DNA of 64,000 nt from Ruminococcus flavefaciens (GCA_902777125.1 CACYSQ010000008.1:16575-80574), one strand, 5' to 3'. Shown: positions 8,589-17,648, counted from the first letter of the stretch. Translations and numbers: made by a program. Notes: generated by a model not told the origin, from the letters alone.

Positions 8589-8993
8589 TCATATCCAGTT
8601 CCCAATGAAGCTCAGCAATTCCGCCGAATTTTCACGCTGTCCGGGGAACTGTGCGAATATCCTGTGGGGGATTATCAGCTTGTAGCGGTATCTTTCCCCC
8701 TCATAAACTCCGCCTATCCTCAGGATATGGCTCGGCAGCAGCGCAGCCTTCTTCAATTCAGGATCATCTGCTTCATTTCTTGCTATGGCAATGTGCTTTC
8801 CCTCTCCTGGACCATCTATGTACAGCAGAAGCTCGTTACTCTCTGTACAGGCGATGAAGGCTGTTCTCGGGTGAGCGCAGTATGAAAAAGCCTTCGTTAT
8901 ATCGTAAGCGGAAGCAAAGCATGGGTAACAGTAGTCAACGCCGAATTTCCGGAGCTCCTCCCGCATCGTCCTCTGAGAAGGGGCAAGGTGCAT
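8589..8993 (-). CDS. Hypothetical protein translationally coupled to mutS
   Basis: This 134-residue protein starts two bases after the mutS stop codon; the GGAGGG inside the last mutS codons acts as its ribosome site, so the two should be translated together. It is soluble, with several cysteines near the N-terminus (DYCYPCFASAYD, SYCAHPRT) and a strand-rich C-terminal half (YRYKLIIPHRIFAQF). No known family was recognised. The tight coupling suggests it is made in proportion to MutS, but a repair role is only inferred from position. Confidence 0.75.
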   Translation of the reverse strand: MHLAPSQRTMREELRKFGVDYCYPCFASAYDITKAFSYCAHPRTAFIACTESNELLLYIDGPGEGKHIAIARNEADDPELKKAALLPSHILRIGGVYEGERYRYKLIIPHRIFAQFPGQRENSAELLSFIGNWI

Positions 8994-8995
8994 AG

Positions 8996-11617
8996 CTATC
9001 CCTCCATTGTCAGGAGCATATCCTTTAGCAGCTCACGGCATTCCGCATCTGTGAGCTCGTCAATATTTGTTTTTTTCAGCATGGCGAGAGCGTTCTCACT
9101 GCCGGCAGCACCGAAGCTCATCTGTGCCTCTCCGCTGTCAGCCGGGACCTTCTGTCCGGAGGTATGAGCCCTCTCCATTTCCGCAAGGAGCTCCCTTGCC
9201 CTCTCGACCACCTTTGCAGGCAGTCCGGCAAGCTTTGCTACGTCAACGCCGTAGCTCTCGTCAACTCCTCCGCGGACTATCTTTCTCAGAAAGCGTATCG
9301 TACCGCCGTGCTTGTTCACGGCGATGCTGTAGTTCTTGACGCCCTCGAGCTCGTTTTCGAGACCGATGAGCTCATGGTAGTGGGTAGCGAAAAGCGTCTT
9401 GCAGCCGAGCTTTTTCGAGGAGCAGATATGCTCCGCAACAGCACGGGCAATGCTCACGCCGTCAAATGTCGAGGTGCCTCTGCCGACCTCATCGAGAATG
9501 ACAAGGCTGTCGGGAGTGGCATTTCTTAGTATATCCGAGACCTCGCTCATCTCCACCATGAAGGTGGACTGTCCCGCTGTGAGGTCGTCCGAGGCTCCCA
9601 CGCGGGTGAATATCTTGTCAACAACGGATATCCTTGCGGAATCCGCCGGAACGAAGCTTCCGATCTGAGCCATGAGCACGATGAGTGCAGTCTGGCGCAT
9701 ATAAGTGGATTTACCGGACATATTCGGACCTGTGATTATGGACATACGGTCCGCTTTTTTGTCGATGTGAATATCGTTGGGAACGAATATCTCGTCATTG
9801 AGCATGAGCTCGACAACAGGGTGGCGTCCGGCTTTGATGTCGATAGCACCGTCAAGGGTGATATCCGGCTTGACGTACTGGTTCCGCATCGCAGCGTCGG
9901 CAAAGGAACGGAGAACGTCCACTGCCGCGACCGCAGACGCAGTCTTCTGCACCTGAACGAGCTTTGTTGCGAGGAAATCACGGACCTCCGTGAAGATGTC
10001 CCATTCGAGGGAGAGAGCCTTGTCCTTGGCACCGAGAATGGTATTTTCGGCAGTTTTCAGCTCCTCCGTGATAAAACGCTCGGCATTGGCGAGGGTCTGC
10101 TTCCTTATCCAGCCCTCGGGTATCATGTCGTAGTAGGAACGTGTTACCTCGAGGTAGTAGCCGAATACGCGGTTATAGCCTGTTTTCAGGCTCTTTATAC
10201 CGGTGGCGTCCCTCTCACGCTGGACGATCTCCTCGATGAAGCCCTTGCCGTTGGTCATTATCCCGCGGAGACGGTCGAGCTCCTCGTTGAAGCCCTCCTT
10301 TATGACGCCGCCCTCCTTTGCGGATATCGGCGGATCGTCGAATATCGCGTTCTCCACAAGGTTTACGAGCTCGCTGAGATCCTGTATATCATTGCTGAGT
10401 GAGGTCAGGAGCTTGCTGTCACCGAGCTTTGCGAGCTCCTCCTTTATCAGGGGAAGCTGCTGCGCTGTTGCGGAAAGAGCCTTGAGATCGCGGGGATTAG
10501 CGGTCTTGTACATGACTTTGGTCATGAGCCTTTCGAGGTCGTAGACCTTTTCAAGAAGCTCCGCGATGTCCGCTGCATGAACGCTCTTGCGGCAGAACGC
10601 CTCGACCGCGTCCAGTCTCTCAATGATACGTGCCGGACTTTTGAGCGGCTGCTCTATCCAGTTTTTGAGCATACGCCTTCCCATCGAGGTCTTGGTGTAG
10701 TCCAGCACCCACAGCAGCGAGCCCTTTTTCTCCTTGCTCCTGAGAGTCTCCGTGAGCTCGAGGTTGCGTCTTGCGTTGAGGTCAAGTCCCATGAACTGGT
10801 CCTCGCCGAGCACCTCTACCCTCGTAAACCTCGGAACGGTCGTTTTCTGGGTATCGTTTATGTAGGCGAACAGTCCGCACAGGGCGGCACAGTCCGCTCC
10901 GTCAGGGCTGAGTGTCAGCCCTGACGCCGCCGCGTCTCCTATGAGAGCTCTCATATCATCAGAATCCCGCGGCGGCGTGAAGCTTTCAGCTTCACGGAGC
11001 GTGACGGAGCAGCCCAGCCTGAGCTTGACGAAATCAGCAACGCCCTTCATGCTGAAAAAGCTGTCCGTAAATACTATCTCCGCAGGTCTGAGGCGGCTCA
11101 GTTCATTTATGACGCCGGCTTCAAGGTCGCGTCCCTCATGGAGGGTAACGGCAGCCTCTCCGGTGGAGATATCCGCCGAAGCAACGCCGCAGGTCTTGGC
11201 TTTCTCATCGTAGAAAATACCGCAGATGTAGTTGTTCCTGCCGTCATCGAGCATGGTCGATTCCGTAAGAGTACCGGGAGTTACCACGCGGATAACGTCC
11301 CTTACGACGATGCCCTTTGTCTCTGCAGGGTCGGTGAGCTGCTCGCAGACCGCGACCTTGTAGCCGAGGTCTATGAGCTTCTTTATATAAACATCGGCTG
11401 CATGATACGGAACTCCGCACATCGGAGCCCGTTCCTCCAGACCGCAGTCCCTTCCCGTGAGGGTAAGCTCGAGCTCCTTCGATATCCTTATCGCATCGTC
11501 GAAGAACATCTCGTAGAAGTCCCCGAGACGGAAAAACAGGATACAATCGCTGTACTTATCCTTCATTTCGAGGTATTGCAGCATCATCGGGGAAATTTTG
11601 CTTCTGTCGATCTCCAT
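8996..11617 (-). CDS. mutS: DNA mismatch repair protein MutS
   Basis: MutS recognises mismatches and small loops and recruits MutL. At 873 residues it is full length. The mismatch-binding Phe-X-Glu is in GDFYEMFFDDA near residue 38. The C-terminal ATPase has GPNMSGKST (Walker A), DEVGRGTSTFDG (Walker B and signature region) and FATHYHEL. The C-terminal helix-turn-helix dimer region follows. It begins 14 bases after the YmcA-like gene and is followed by an unknown coupled gene. The unit alr-ymcA-like-mutS-unknown-unknown runs on the minus strand. Confidence 0.98.
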   Translation of the reverse strand: MEIDRSKISPMMLQYLEMKDKYSDCILFFRLGDFYEMFFDDAIRISKELELTLTGRDCGLEERAPMCGVPYHAADVYIKKLIDLGYKVAVCEQLTDPAETKGIVVRDVIRVVTPGTLTESTMLDDGRNNYICGIFYDEKAKTCGVASADISTGEAAVTLHEGRDLEAGVINELSRLRPAEIVFTDSFFSMKGVADFVKLRLGCSVTLREAESFTPPRDSDDMRALIGDAAASGLTLSPDGADCAALCGLFAYINDTQKTTVPRFTRVEVLGEDQFMGLDLNARRNLELTETLRSKEKKGSLLWVLDYTKTSMGRRMLKNWIEQPLKSPARIIERLDAVEAFCRKSVHAADIAELLEKVYDLERLMTKVMYKTANPRDLKALSATAQQLPLIKEELAKLGDSKLLTSLSNDIQDLSELVNLVENAIFDDPPISAKEGGVIKEGFNEELDRLRGIMTNGKGFIEEIVQRERDATGIKSLKTGYNRVFGYYLEVTRSYYDMIPEGWIRKQTLANAERFITEELKTAENTILGAKDKALSLEWDIFTEVRDFLATKLVQVQKTASAVAAVDVLRSFADAAMRNQYVKPDITLDGAIDIKAGRHPVVELMLNDEIFVPNDIHIDKKADRMSIITGPNMSGKSTYMRQTALIVLMAQIGSFVPADSARISVVDKIFTRVGASDDLTAGQSTFMVEMSEVSDILRNATPDSLVILDEVGRGTSTFDGVSIARAVAEHICSSKKLGCKTLFATHYHELIGLENELEGVKNYSIAVNKHGGTIRFLRKIVRGGVDESYGVDVAKLAGLPAKVVERARELLAEMERAHTSGQKVPADSGEAQMSFGAAGSENALAMLKKTNIDELTDAECRELLKDMLLTMEG

Positions 11618-11631
11618 AGCCGTTCCTCTTA

Positions 11632-12036
11632 TCAGCCGCAGCCGCCGCAGGAAGCACAGCTTCCGGAGCAGCCTGTTGAGGGCTGGCAGGTATCAGGGTC
11701 CTCACCGTTGGCGCAGAGTGAGATTATCTGTGTCATATTGCTGACAAGGCTTTCGAGAGCCTTCTGTGCAGCGGTGAAAACGATCATGTTCTTATTGCTC
11801 ATGATCTTGTTGTAGGTGGACTTTATGTCCTCGTCGAGCTTCTGGATAAGGTCAGTGTCCTTGTCCTCACAGCTCATTGCATTGGTGAGATCGAGACGGA
11901 ACTGAGTGAATTTCTCGATGTCCGCATTGAGCTCCTTGTCCTCATCGTTCACCTGCTTTGCGAGGTTGTATGCGATATATCTGTCGTCCTGCTGGAGAGC
12001 CTTTCCCAGCTCTCTTGTAAGTTCGATAACGTCCAT
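11632..12036 (-). CDS. YlbF/YmcA-family protein with cysteine-rich tail (RicA-like)
   Basis: The family forms small helical proteins; in Bacillus subtilis YmcA, YlbF and YaaT form an iron-sulfur complex that works with RNase Y in mRNA processing and affects sporulation and competence. Start ATG 12036 with AAGGAG seven bases upstream gives 134 residues (MDVIELTRELGKALQQ). The helical core matches the family. The last 20 residues hold a cysteine cluster ending CSGSCASCGGCG, suited to binding an iron-sulfur cluster. Position next to mutS matches the ymcA-cotE-mutS order of B. subtilis, which favours YmcA/RicA over YlbF. Confidence 0.8.
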   Translation of the reverse strand: MDVIELTRELGKALQQDDRYIAYNLAKQVNDEDKELNADIEKFTQFRLDLTNAMSCEDKDTDLIQKLDEDIKSTYNKIMSNKNMIVFTAAQKALESLVSNMTQIISLCANGEDPDTCQPSTGCSGSCASCGGCG

Positions 12037-12078
12037 TTTTCTTCTCCTTATATTGATTTTATTCAGAATTCTTTGTAG

Positions 12079-12100
12079 GGGTCGATGCCTACATCGACCC
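12079..12100. repeat. Short palindromic repeat upstream of the YmcA-like gene
   Basis: GGGTCGATG-CCTA-CATCGACCC with nine-base perfect arms, preceded by TGTAG. A degenerate partner follows at 12124-12150 (TACGATGTGTGCATCGCCCCC). Confidence 0.75.
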
Positions 12101-12157
12101 GAGGTGTCAAATAAGATCTGGTGGTACGATGTGTGCATCGCCCCCTACTTTCCGCTG

Positions 12158-13297
12158 TCATTCAACATAAATGCGCGGTACACGCTTCGATATGCCGCAG
12201 ACTACCTCATATCCGATAGTCCCGTAGACCGATGCGAGCTCGTCGGCAGTTATCATCTCGTCCCCGTCACGCCCGATAAGCGTCACTATATCGCCCGATA
12301 CAGCCTCAGGAACGTCCGAAACGTCTATCATGAGCTGGTCCATGCAGACCCTTCCCACGATACGGCAGCGCTTTCCGCGTACCAGTATCTCGCCCTTTGA
12401 GCTGAGGAGCCTCGAATAGCCGTCCGCATAGCCGATAGTTACCGTTGCGATACGCATCTCGTGCTCCGAGGTGAACGTTCTTCCGTAGCTTATGCAGGTG
12501 CCTGCCGGAACAGTCTTGACCTGCGAAATGACAGCCTTTAGCTCCATAACAGGCTCAAGTCCCTCGGGTATGTCAAGGCTGATATCGGGGTGAAGACCGT
12601 AGATTATGATGCCTGCGCGCGAGAGAGTGCTCCTTGCGCTGTTCCTGTAGCAGGTCGCGGCGCTGTTCATGAAATGAACGTGCGGGAGCTTTATCCCGAG
12701 CTTCACAAGCTCATCGTAGGTATCCGTGATGAATTTCTCCTGACGGTCGGTATAGGCTACATTGTCAGGGTCATCGCTGTCCGCGACCGCGAAATGAGTG
12801 TAGATGCCCTCCGCGGAAAGCCCTTCTACTCCGCAGATACGCGCTATCTCAGCCGCACATTCAGCCGGAGTGTCATACCTCAGACCTATCCTGCCCATGC
12901 CGGTATCTATCTTGATGTGGCAGCGTACCTTTTCGCTGCTGTTCTTGCAGAGAGCCTGAGCATATTCCATAGAGACTACGCCCTGAATGATGTTGTTCCC
13001 GGAAATCTCATGCGCGTATTCCGGCGGAGTATAGCCGAGAATGAGAATATCAGCGTCCGGGCAGAGCTCCCTCACGGCGATAGCCTCGTCAAGATTTGAG
13101 ACAGCGAAATACTTTATCCCGCATTCCCCGGCAAGGCACTCGCATACCCTGTCGTAGCCGTGACCGTAGGCGTCCGCCTTAACAACAGCCATTATCTCTG
13201 TTCCCGGGGCGTTGAGTTCCCGGATAATCCCGATATTCTTCCTGAGCTGGGGAAGGCTTACCTCCGCCCATGCTCTTTTCAGATAGGGTGTCATCAT
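12158..13297 (-). CDS. alr: Alanine racemase
   Basis: This PLP enzyme interconverts L- and D-alanine for peptidoglycan synthesis. At 379 residues from ATG 13297 it is full length; a long in-frame upstream extension has no family similarity and is rejected. The PLP lysine is in AVVKADAYGHG near residue 39; HIKIDTGMGRIG, the catalytic tyrosine region with YGRTF, and GRVCMDQLMIDVS are typical. AAGGAA lies eight bases upstream of the start. It heads the minus-strand mutS cluster; a repeat-filled gap separates it from the YmcA-like gene, so cotranscription is uncertain. Confidence 0.95.
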   Translation of the reverse strand: MMTPYLKRAWAEVSLPQLRKNIGIIRELNAPGTEIMAVVKADAYGHGYDRVCECLAGECGIKYFAVSNLDEAIAVRELCPDADILILGYTPPEYAHEISGNNIIQGVVSMEYAQALCKNSSEKVRCHIKIDTGMGRIGLRYDTPAECAAEIARICGVEGLSAEGIYTHFAVADSDDPDNVAYTDRQEKFITDTYDELVKLGIKLPHVHFMNSAATCYRNSARSTLSRAGIIIYGLHPDISLDIPEGLEPVMELKAVISQVKTVPAGTCISYGRTFTSEHEMRIATVTIGYADGYSRLLSSKGEILVRGKRCRIVGRVCMDQLMIDVSDVPEAVSGDIVTLIGRDGDEMITADELASVYGTIGYEVVCGISKRVPRIYVE

Positions 13298-13408
13298 TCT
13301 ATCATTTCCTTTCGGACAGCTGCAATGCAGCCGGTCTTGGTCAATACATAATTCGTATGCGTAATTGTGGTGTCCGCTGCGCGGACGGATTAAAAAATAT
13401 CGCTGTAG

Positions 13409-13536
13409 GGGCGCATTCCGTGCGCCCGGGGAGCAACGGAGTGCAAGAACGACCATTAGGCGTCCGTGCCTTCTGAATTTGTATGAGGCAGCATTATTGT
13501 CAATTGGCATGGAACGCCGAGGGCGGCGTTCCCTAC
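13409..13536. repeat. Short palindromic repeats upstream of alr
   Basis: 13409-13427 is GGGCGCA-TTCCG-TGCGCCC, preceded by TGTA. 13511-13533 is GGAACGCCG-AGGG-CGGCGTTCC followed by CTAC. These fill the divergent gap between alr and the YpsA-like gene. Confidence 0.75.
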
Positions 13537-13584
13537 TTTCTTATCTCTTGTTCTTAGTCTTGCTGTAAAAAAATCAAAAACGCC

Positions 13585-13613
13585 TTGAAATCTGTACTAT
13601 TATATGTTATAAT
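13585..13613 (+). promoter_or_regulatory. Sigma-A promoter of the YpsA-like gene
   Basis: TTGAAA (13585-13590), a 17-base spacer and TATAAT (13608-13613). This excludes the upstream TTG in-frame start at 13585 of the following gene. Confidence 0.85.
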
Positions 13614-13671
13614 CTTAAAGGTGCGTTCTTTCATGGACCGCACCGGAGCATATGGCTCTCGGAGGTGTTGT

Positions 13672-14382
13672 ATGTTAAGGTCGCTGAACTCCGGCATTTG
13701 GACTGCCAGTCCGGAGGAATTCATACCGCGCACGGACAGGACCGTGTGCATCACAGGTCACCGTACAAAGGGCGTTATCCCCTTCCGCGGCGATCCGGCG
13801 CTTTTCCGCCAGACAGTCTGCTGTGTCCGCATGATGCTCGGAAGATACATCGACCTCGCATATAAGGCAGGCTACACCGATTTCATGGACGGTCTCGCCT
13901 CCGGCACGGACCTTTGGGTGGCAAAGCATATCCTCCTCCGCAAAAGGGATGGCTGGGATATCCGTCTGATAGGCGTGATGCCCTATCTCCGCCACGCTGA
14001 ATACTTCAGCCGTCAGGACAAAGCCGCTCTCACTGAGGCTGAGCTCTCCTGCGACGCTCTCATATGCACCAACAGCGATCCGGACATCATCTATTCCCAT
14101 ACCGGTGAGGGAAGTGCTCTCTACCGTAACAGGAATTACTACATGGCGGACAGCTCATCGGTCGGGATAGCGTTTCTCAACAGCGATTCACGGCGTTCCG
14201 GAACCGGTCAGACTGTCGCGAGGCTGCTTTCACAGGGGAAAGACGCCGCGGTCTTCGGCTCTGAGGAAGCCCACCTCATAATGGAGAAAGCAGACTGCGA
14301 TACTACTGCTTTTTCGCGGTATATCGCGGAGATCCCCGATCCGTTCAGCGGAGCCGCAAAGATGCTCCCGGGGTTTACATAA
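13672..14382 (+). CDS. YpsA-like SLOG (Rossmann-like) family protein
   Basis: The 236-residue product matches the YpsA/DUF1273 branch of the SLOG superfamily: an N-terminal ITGHRTKGVIPF strand and loop, then DGLASGTDLWVAKHIL, equivalent to the family's GMALGVD-aAE nucleotide or ligand site. SLOG proteins bind nucleotide-like ligands. B. subtilis YpsA affects cell division, but the molecular activity is not established. GGAGG lies six bases before the chosen ATG; an in-frame ATG at 13633 lacks a ribosome site. It is a monocistronic unit with its own promoter, transcribed away from alr. Confidence 0.78.
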   Translation: MLRSLNSGIWTASPEEFIPRTDRTVCITGHRTKGVIPFRGDPALFRQTVCCVRMMLGRYIDLAYKAGYTDFMDGLASGTDLWVAKHILLRKRDGWDIRLIGVMPYLRHAEYFSRQDKAALTEAELSCDALICTNSDPDIIYSHTGEGSALYRNRNYYMADSSSVGIAFLNSDSRRSGTGQTVARLLSQGKDAAVFGSEEAHLIMEKADCDTTAFSRYIAEIPDPFSGAAKMLPGFT

Positions 14383-14399
14383 TTTTATTATACCACATT

Positions 14400-14630
14400 T
14401 ACAAAATTTTGCAAGTTAATTATACAAAAAAAATCGGGCTTCGTCATTTTTTCACCCGTTTTTTCAACAGACTGTTGAATTGACAGTTTAAACATTCACT
14501 GTCAGCTTTCAAGGTTGAAAATGTTGAAAGTTCTGTTGATAACCGGTATTGTGCGGACAGGTTTTTAACATCGGCGTCCGGTATCAAAAATATATTCATT
14601 CAGAAATGAATAATCTATAACAGAATATAC
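14400..14630. other. Hairpin-rich leader upstream of the LCP-like gene
   Basis: A gene-free AT-rich gap of 275 bases holds a string of small dyads: TTCAACAG/CTGTTGAA (14464-14480), TTGACAGT/ACTGTCAG (about 14478-14506), TTTCAAGGTTGAAA (14507-14520) and ATTCATTCAGAAATGAAT (14595-14612). CGGG...CCCG followed by TTTTTT near 14434-14466 might end the preceding gene. No riboswitch class was recognised. Confidence 0.45.
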
Positions 14631-14657
14631 CATCGGTAATAAAGGAGAGTATGCAAA

Positions 14658-15674
14658 ATGTCAGAAAATAAGAAAAAGCTCAGGGAAAACAAGAAAAAAA
14701 TCAAGGATAATCCCCCTGTTCAGGGCAAAAAGCCCCTTCAGCCGGTCATGGTCTACGACGAGGAAGAGCCCAAAAAGCGCACAGGCAGTATCGCTATCCC
14801 CTTCCTTGTGACTATATTCATAGGTCTTCTCATAGTCGGAGGCATCGCTTACTTCATCTACGGCAAGGTCAAGATAACCGGAAAATCTCCCTCCAACCCC
14901 AAGCCGAGAAGCGTTGATATCTCCGTAAGTCCCGAGGACAGCCATACCACGCTCTTTATATATGACGACCCGGAATCCGGAAAGGCTCTCACTACCTTCG
15001 TCCTCATGCGTTCCGTCCCCTGCAAGAAGGAGCTCCTCCTCATCGGCATACCCTCCAACTCGATAATCTACTCCGAAAAGGAAAAGGGTCAGGTCGTACT
15101 GAGAGAAGCCTACGAGCGCGGCGGTGCTCCGGCAGCCGTTGACTTCGTAAAGCAGGTAATGCAGTTCGATTTTGACAAGTACATGGTCCTCGACAAAAAC
15201 GCTTTTTCCAAGATGTGCGATACCTTCGGCGGCGTTGAATACCCCGTTGACATCGACTTCGGTCACTTCACCGGCGACGGCTCCATACAGAAGCTCGAGG
15301 CAGATGACGTTATAAAATATCTCACCTACACACGTTTCAGCGGCGGAGAAGTTGACCGTGCATTCAAGTCCGCCTCCCTTATGAGCGAGATGATAAACGG
15401 CGCAGACGGAAGCCGTATCTCCGAGAACCTCGACAGATACTTCGCGGAGATAAGCAGCGCTTCACCTATGACCAACATCTCTGCTACCTCCTACGACAAG
15501 TACAAGGGTGCTATAAAGTATATGTTCAGCTTCGGCATCGACCCTGAGCTCGGCAGAAGCATCGCTTTCCCGTGGAAAATTGACGGCGTTACCTCCGATA
15601 ACTACTTTATCCCCAGCGACAACGTCAAGGAGAATATCCCCGACGAATACTTTGAAACTGCGGAGGCTAAGTGA
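14658..15674 (+). CDS. LytR-CpsA-Psr (LCP)-like membrane protein, divergent
   Basis: The 338-residue product has a basic, Lys-rich cytoplasmic N-terminus, one transmembrane helix (IPFLVTIFIGLLIVGGIAYFIY in two parts, residues 50-71) and an extracellular domain. The layout IGIPSNS, LREAYERGGAPAAVDFV, FDKYMVLDKNAFSKMCDTFGGVEYPV and YLTYTRFSGGEVDRA follows the LCP fold, whose members attach teichoic acids or capsule to peptidoglycan. The LCP signature IPRD is replaced by IPSN, losing a phosphate-binding arginine, so the enzyme activity is doubtful. AAAGGAG lies upstream. tatD follows after one base, so they are cotranscribed. Confidence 0.65.
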   Translation: MSENKKKLRENKKKIKDNPPVQGKKPLQPVMVYDEEEPKKRTGSIAIPFLVTIFIGLLIVGGIAYFIYGKVKITGKSPSNPKPRSVDISVSPEDSHTTLFIYDDPESGKALTTFVLMRSVPCKKELLLIGIPSNSIIYSEKEKGQVVLREAYERGGAPAAVDFVKQVMQFDFDKYMVLDKNAFSKMCDTFGGVEYPVDIDFGHFTGDGSIQKLEADDVIKYLTYTRFSGGEVDRAFKSASLMSEMINGADGSRISENLDRYFAEISSASPMTNISATSYDKYKGAIKYMFSFGIDPELGRSIAFPWKIDGVTSDNYFIPSDNVKENIPDEYFETAEAK

Positions 15675-15675
15675 T

Positions 15676-16458
15676 ATGTCCGGATATACAGGCGTTTTCG
15701 ACACCCATGCCCACTATGCCGACCCTGCCTTCGATGAGGACAGGGACGCTGTCCTTGAAGCTCTCCCCTCACTCGGCGTGAAATACGTCATGCTTGCCGC
15801 CTCAAACTGCGAGGACACTGCGGAAAATGCCGTTCTCGCACAGAAATACGGCTATATATGGTCAGCAGCAGGCGTTCACCCGGAATTCGCGGACAATGTT
15901 CCCGCAGACTATCTCGATACAGTCAGAAATACCATTTCTTCAAACGCTAAGACCGTCGCCCTCGGTGAGATAGGTCTCGACTACCACTATGAGGGCTACG
16001 ACCGCGAGGCTCAGATAAGGCTTTTCCGTGAACAGCTCGCCCTCGCAAGAGAGCTTGACGTTCCGGTCATAGTCCACAGCCGCGATGCCTGCGAGGACAC
16101 CCTCGCACAGCTCCGGGAGTTCCGTCCGCGCGGAGTTGTCCACTGTTTCAGCGGTTCAGCCGAAACTGCCGCCGAGATAGTGAAGCTCGGTATGTACATC
16201 GGCTTCACGGGAGTTATCACCTTCAAGAACGCAAAAAGGGCTTTACGCGCACTCGAGGCGGTCCCGAATGACAGGCTCGTCCTTGAGACAGACTGTCCGT
16301 ACATGGCACCTGTGCCTTTCCGCGGAAAGCGCTGCGACAGCTCCATGATAGCCTATACAGCCGAAAAAGCCGCCGAGATAAAGGGAATGCCGGTGCAGGA
16401 GCTCATTGATATGACCTGCCGGAACGGTCTCGCGCTGTTCAATATCAAAGATATCTGA
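15676..16458 (+). CDS. tatD: TatD-family metal-dependent hydrolase (DNase)
   Basis: This TIM-barrel amidohydrolase of the TatD/YabD family probably acts as a 3'-5' exonuclease on DNA or RNA. At 260 residues it is full length. Metal ligands are visible in order: DTHAHYAD (two His), GEIGLDYH (Glu), VIVHSRD (His), VHCFSG (His) and ETDCPYMAP (Asp). The start ATG is one base after the LCP-like stop codon. Firmicutes commonly place this gene near metG, which is 3.2 kb downstream on the same strand. Confidence 0.93.
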   Translation: MSGYTGVFDTHAHYADPAFDEDRDAVLEALPSLGVKYVMLAASNCEDTAENAVLAQKYGYIWSAAGVHPEFADNVPADYLDTVRNTISSNAKTVALGEIGLDYHYEGYDREAQIRLFREQLALARELDVPVIVHSRDACEDTLAQLREFRPRGVVHCFSGSAETAAEIVKLGMYIGFTGVITFKNAKRALRALEAVPNDRLVLETDCPYMAPVPFRGKRCDSSMIAYTAEKAAEIKGMPVQELIDMTCRNGLALFNIKDI

Positions 16459-16612
16459 ATTGAGAATTGAGAATGTAGCCCGTGTCTTACGGCACAATTG
16501 CCACGAAACAGATTGTAGGGGCGAACGCTGTTCGTCCCTACTATGAACTATGCACTCTGAACTACTTTCTACTTTCTTATTTCTCAACTCTCAGCTCTTA
16601 GTTCTCAATAAA
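16459..16612. repeat. Simple and palindromic repeats between tatD and the PP2C gene
   Basis: Contains GAATTGAGAATTGAGAATG direct repeats, a palindrome GGGGCGAACGCTGTTCGTCCC (16518-16540), then TATGAACTATGCACTCTGAAC and TTTCTACTTTC strings that resemble the mutL-miaB inverted repeat. Confidence 0.6.
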
Positions 16613-16624
16613 AAGGAGTTTTAT

Positions 16625-17377
16625 ATGTATTATTGCTGCGGTCTGACCGACAAGGGCATTATGCCCCATAATGAGGACGCTCTGCTGATCTTCAGGAGCG
16701 TCATTGACGAGGGCTCCTCCGAGCAGACGCTCGATGCCCCGTTCATTGCTGCCGTTTCTGACGGCGTTTCCGGCGAGAGCTCCGGAGAAGTCGCCTCCCG
16801 CACCTGCCTCGAAATGCTCAGTGAGCTGCACTACAGCAGCCGTACCGACCTCGCACAGGAGCTCCTCTCCATTCACGAAAGGCTCGCTCAGAAAAGTGCC
16901 GAGACACCTGAGCTGCGGAATATGCAGGCTACCCTCTGCGGCATTGCCGTTGACGAGCACGGAGGTGCTGTCTCGTTCAATGTCGGGGACTCACGCCTTT
17001 ACCGCTTCCGCGGCGGCAGAATGACACAGCTCTCCCGCGACCAGTCCCTCGTCCAGCTTCTCTACGAGGAGGGCACTATCACCCTCGCCGAACGCCGCAC
17101 CCATATCCACCGAAATATCATCTTCCCTGCTTTCGGCAACCTTAATACTCCCCCGAAAATAGACATCGTCCCTATCGAGGGCGGACTCTGCTACGGCGAC
17201 GTCCTCCTGATGTGCAGCGACGGTCTCTCGGACTACATCTCGCCGCTCGATATGGAGGAGATACTCGAGCTTCCGGCGAGTCTCCCGGAAAGACTTTCCA
17301 TGCTCGTTAAAAAAGCCTCCGCGAACCAGAGCAAGGACAATATCACGGTCGTCGCCGTTGTCTACACGGGCGATTGA
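16625..17377 (+). CDS. PP2C-type serine/threonine protein phosphatase
   Basis: This 250-residue stand-alone PPM phosphatase has the metal-binding motifs of the family: TDKGIMPHNEDALL (NED), AAVSDGVSGESSGE (DG), VGDSRLYRFRGG, LSRDQS, LLMCSDGLSDYI and KDNITVV. GGAG lies before ATG 16625; the upstream in-frame extension runs through repeat DNA and is rejected. Firmicutes usually pair such a phosphatase with a PASTA kinase, but no kinase gene is adjacent here. Cytosolic; the substrate is unknown. Confidence 0.88.
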   Translation: MYYCCGLTDKGIMPHNEDALLIFRSVIDEGSSEQTLDAPFIAAVSDGVSGESSGEVASRTCLEMLSELHYSSRTDLAQELLSIHERLAQKSAETPELRNMQATLCGIAVDEHGGAVSFNVGDSRLYRFRGGRMTQLSRDQSLVQLLYEEGTITLAERRTHIHRNIIFPAFGNLNTPPKIDIVPIEGGLCYGDVLLMCSDGLSDYISPLDMEEILELPASLPERLSMLVKKASANQSKDNITVVAVVYTGD

Positions 17378-17403
17378 ACATTTGCAGCCGCAGCGTATGA
17401 CGC

Positions 17404-17534
17404 GGGCGGATAATATCCGCCCCTCCCCATCGTTAGCGGTAATATATACGTTAACACGCGGGCGGCGGAACGCCGCCTCTACAAATTGAGCCTTTGCGGT
17501 TTATTCGTTATTTACGGGCGCACACTGTGCGCCC
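17404..17534. repeat. Three short palindromic repeats
   Basis: 17404-17422 (GGGCGGATA-A-TATCCGCCC), about 17461-17480 (GGGCGGCG-GAA-CGCCGCC) and 17516-17534 (GGGCGCACA-C-TGTGCGCCC, then CTAC), all of one family with different arms. Confidence 0.8.
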
Positions 17535-17582
17535 CTACACCACTTTCTGATCTCTCAACCCGCAGCTGTTCATATTTTCCGC

Positions 17583-17611
17583 TTGACACATACGAAAAAA
17601 AATAATATAAT
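17583..17611 (+). promoter_or_regulatory. Consensus sigma-A promoter of the dockerin SGNH gene
   Basis: TTGACA (17583-17588), a 17-base spacer and TATAAT (17606-17611): a perfect consensus, about 38 bases before the ATG. Confidence 0.93.
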
Positions 17612-17648
17612 TGTTACAGGGGAATTTCCCCGGAAGGAGTGATATCTT

